The notes below the pieces were generated by a model, which saw only the letters and a list, made by a program, of their open reading frames with translations, was not told the origin of the DNA and made no database searches. Made by a program: the position numbers and the translations under genes. Below, one piece after another: positions 31,926 through 33,476 of a DNA stretch of 33,476 nt (the stretch's first letter is position 1; every line of letters begins with the position of its first letter). Origin of the DNA: a virus; the IMG/VR virus record IMGVR_UViG_3300035698_030612, positions 1 to 33,476 of that record. One strand, 5' to 3'.

Positions 31926-32493
31926 TTTTCACAACCTCCAAAAGGATAGGTATATTTTTATCGAACCTAACACATTTATCACATGGACCTCCTGAAGGAA
32001 ACTCATGTTGTTCGCTAAATAATCTAAACATACAAGATATGTTATGTACATACTGACACATATCGTTACAGAAAAAGAATTTAGGTTCTATACTATTTCT
32101 CACATCTTCATAGTGTGTAATAAGAAGTTGCTTTTTAAGTTTTTCCTTCTTACTTTTTTCTTTTCTTTCTATTTCTTCTCTTTTTTTTCTCTCTTCTCTT
32201 GCAAATCTTCTAGCAATCACTTCTTGCTTTTGCTTTTCACGAGCCTCTTTTTTTGCTTTTTTTGCTTTTTCTATTTCATTCTTTTTTCTAGTAGACCATT
32301 TAAGCCATTTTGTATCAGTTTTGGCCAAACTTCTCATTTTTTTTAAGGCAGATAGAATTGGAACTTTGGGTATACGTTCTTCAATCAGAGAGGTTCTGTC
32401 TTTATAATTGTCCGCATCTTTCCAACACTCGTATAGTAAGTTAAGTTGATCTTTAGTAAATTTTTTTTTATTAGATGTTTTTCTACCAACCAT
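31801..32493 (-). CDS. Unknown Lys-rich protein with a Cys-rich centre
   Basis: This 230-residue protein is not recognised. An N-terminal globular part may be helical DNA-binding (FTKDQLNLLYECWKD), and a long Lys/Arg/Glu helix (about residues 70-120) follows. Then come six cysteines (CNDMC, C with MFRLF, and CDKC), which may bind zinc, and a very basic tail. I start it at the ATG of 32493 because a TTG at 32502 has no better site. The last 125 nt overlap the next gene in another frame. Confidence 0.7.
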   Translation of the reverse strand: MVGRKTSNKKKFTKDQLNLLYECWKDADNYKDRTSLIEERIPKVPILSALKKMRSLAKTDTKWLKWSTRKKNEIEKAKKAKKEAREKQKQEVIARRFAREERKKREEIERKEKSKKEKLKKQLLITHYEDVRNSIEPKFFFCNDMCQYVHNISCMFRLFSEQHEFPSGGPCDKCVRFDKNIPILLEVVKNGRQNRPKTDKTSTGRSEVKIKSSKSAGKAKTRKTKNNTKR

Positions 32494-32514
32494 TTTTACC
32501 AACCTTTTATCAAT

Positions 32515-32961
32515 TTATAAACCTAGATCACCTAATTTTGCATTAATTATAACCTCTAAAGAATAGAGAAGCGCGTTGTCATGGTTTCTATTATCATCAT
32601 TTAGAATATTAGCACCAATTACATGTAAAATTTCATGTGCAAAAGCACTTCTTGCAAAACTTCCTCTCCAAGCAACTCTACATATATTACCCGTAGTTGC
32701 ACCACTATATATTTTATCTTGATATACTACTACAGCTGAAAGATTTCCAGTAGAAGGGCTAGGGTAAATGTCTTTCCACCACTCAATGGTTATAGCCTTA
32801 ACTGTATTTTTTACTTTAGTTTCGTCAAGTTCTTTTTTTACGCATTCCTCAATAAAAATGTCTAAAACTTTGGAATGATCAGCGATCGATGGTAGTGCTG
32901 CTATTTTTCTTCGATTGATGGTGCATCCTTGTGTTGTTTTTTCTTTTTTACTAAAACACAT
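32515..32961 (-). CDS. Metalloprotease-like protein (HExxH)
   Basis: This 148-residue protein has a zinc-protease motif, AHEILHVIGANI (H109, E110 and H113), with H127 as a possible third ligand. Strand-like VAVVVYQDKIYSG-type residues precede it (AVVVYQDKIYSGATT). The start overlaps the lipoprotein stop in a TAATG junction. A longer start (32988) would add 9 residues inside the upstream gene. No signal peptide is seen, so the protein may act in the cytoplasm, or be released at lysis. Family not named; a peptidase role is likely but substrate unknown. Confidence 0.75.
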   Translation of the reverse strand: MCFSKKEKTTQGCTINRRKIAALPSIADHSKVLDIFIEECVKKELDETKVKNTVKAITIEWWKDIYPSPSTGNLSAVVVYQDKIYSGATTGNICRVAWRGSFARSAFAHEILHVIGANILNDDNRNHDNALLYSLEVIINAKLGDLGL

Positions 32962-33317
32962 TAGTGTTTCACCGATTTTATAACACAATTTACTTGTTCA
33001 TTTTCTTCAAGAACTGACCTAGAAAATCCTCTAACATTAAACATTAAATCGTTTCTTGGTTTTACATTTACCACGACCTCACCAAATAAAGTTTCATCAG
33101 GAAATTCACATCGTACTTTAACAGTTACTTTAGAGTATTTCTTATTAATAAGTCTTAATGTAATGTTTTTAAGTTTGGTTTTATCATTTTTGTTGACCCA
33201 TGACCAATCTGAATCTAGATAAACATCTGTCGTAACCCCTCTGTGATTAAAATTAATCTTAAAAGGCGCACAAGACACCATTAAAACCAACGCCATAAGG
33301 CATACTATCTTTTTCAT
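32961..33317 (-). CDS. Small lipoprotein
   Basis: This 118-residue protein begins with a signal peptide, MKKIVCLMALVLMVSC, with lipobox-like LMVSC (C16). The mature part is beta-rich and basic with no enzyme motif. I start it at ATG 33317 because GGGAGGA stands 5 nt upstream; an ATG further up lies before that site. It would be an envelope lipoprotein of the host. Phage lipoproteins often alter the host surface, for example in superinfection exclusion, but that is inference. The start overlaps the cysteine desulfurase stop (TAATG), and the next start overlaps its own stop. Confidence 0.8.
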   Translation of the reverse strand: MKKIVCLMALVLMVSCAPFKINFNHRGVTTDVYLDSDWSWVNKNDKTKLKNITLRLINKKYSKVTVKVRCEFPDETLFGEVVVNVKPRNDLMFNVRGFSRSVLEENEQVNCVIKSVKH

Positions 33318-33476
33318 TATTCCTCCCATTCATATTCGTTTGTAATTCTAACTGCTTCACCTATATGTTTTGCAGCTAGTTCTATTTCTTTTTCTGTATT
33401 AAATCTTCCTATTCCAACTCTAATAGAGTTAACTATCTCTTCTTCTGGAATAGATACTGCTTCCAAAACATATGAA
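33317..33476 (-). CDS. Cysteine desulfurase (NifS/IscS type), C-terminal end only
   Basis: The visible 52 residues, cut by the right edge, include SIRVGIGRFNTEKEIELAAK, then HIGEAV. This is the C-terminal signature of NifS/IscS cysteine desulfurases (SIRFSLGRFTTEEEI-type), which release sulphur from cysteine for Fe-S clusters or tRNA thiolation. The active-site cysteine and pyridoxal-phosphate lysine lie outside the window. The stop overlaps the lipoprotein start (TAATG). A phage copy could feed Fe-S assembly, such as the four-cysteine nuclease at 23019-23777, but that is inference. Confidence 0.85.
   Translation of the reverse strand, partial: SYVLEAVSIPEEEIVNSIRVGIGRFNTEKEIELAAKHIGEAVRITNEYEWEE

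Noticed and set aside
32044-32346. 100-residue plus-strand Phe-rich, apparently membrane-like frame
   Set aside because: It is the complement of the Lys/Glu helix of the 31801-32493 gene; the run of Phe comes from reversed Lys and Glu codons.
1-33476. Bacterial chromosome origin of the window
   Set aside because: DnaE, RecA, DnaJ, trigger factor and RuvC are bacterial-type genes, but one-strand packing, gp32-like, gp46/47-like and gp55-like genes, a split primase and many unknown small genes fit a large phage better. It cannot be fully excluded without the rest of the genome.

Overview
The window reads as part of a large, AT-rich (about one-third G+C by eye) tailed bacteriophage genome. Every gene I can support lies on the minus strand, so transcription runs from high to low coordinates. 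Genes are packed with 1-4 nt overlaps (ATGA and TAATG junctions) and mostly have good Shine-Dalgarno sites. The gene content is a near-complete phage replication, recombination and transcription set rather than a bacterial chromosome neighbourhood. No tRNA, rRNA, CRISPR array or insertion sequence is visible. The host cannot be named from this sequence. A large plasmid or an unusual bacterial island is a less likely alternative.

Right to left: (i) 33476-31171 holds the end of a cysteine desulfurase, a small lipoprotein, an HExxH metalloprotease-like protein and three small unknown genes. (ii) 31170-24710 holds an FtsK-type DNA motor, a free-standing CHC2 primase zinc-finger protein, an SbcD/gp47 nuclease, an SbcC/gp46 ATPase interrupted in its Walker A motif by a mini-intein, a deoxynucleotide-kinase-like P-loop protein and a small unknown gene. 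(iii) 24692-18473 holds a chitobiase-like beta-sandwich protein (virion-like), a Cas4/AddB-type nuclease with four cysteines, a phage sigma factor coupled to a multi-zinc-finger protein, a full-length trigger factor and two small unknown genes. (iv) 18469-12553 holds a full DNA polymerase III alpha subunit (DnaE) with an apparently complete PHP metal site, three small genes, a candidate UvsY-like gene and a gp32-like single-stranded DNA binding protein closed by a strong terminator. (v) 12478-7305 holds an unknown gene, a RuvC-like resolvase, DnaJ, RecA, a double zinc-ribbon protein, the catalytic/TOPRIM half of DnaG primase, a sigma-region-4-like protein and a small gene, closed by a second strong terminator at 7259-7298.

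A 290-nt gap without a gene (6969-7258, reaching 7304 with the terminator) separates this module from a leftward block (6968-177) of mostly unrecognised proteins. These have low-complexity tails, internal duplications and a shared short helical motif, which suggests virion or packaging functions. The block ends with a short CCA-adding enzyme and one truncated gene at the left edge.

The enzymes fit together as follows. DnaE, the two-gene primase and the gp32-like protein form a replication core. RecA, the gp46/47 pair, RuvC, the Cas4-like nuclease and possibly UvsY form a recombination pathway for T4-style recombination-dependent replication. The sigma factor, the zinc-finger protein and the TATAAATA-like sites before two leftward genes suggest a phage-controlled late programme. 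DnaJ and trigger factor suggest that the phage supplies its own folding help. The points most worth following up are the primase split over two genes about 21 kb apart, the phage trigger factor, the intein in gp46, and the sigma/zinc-finger pair.
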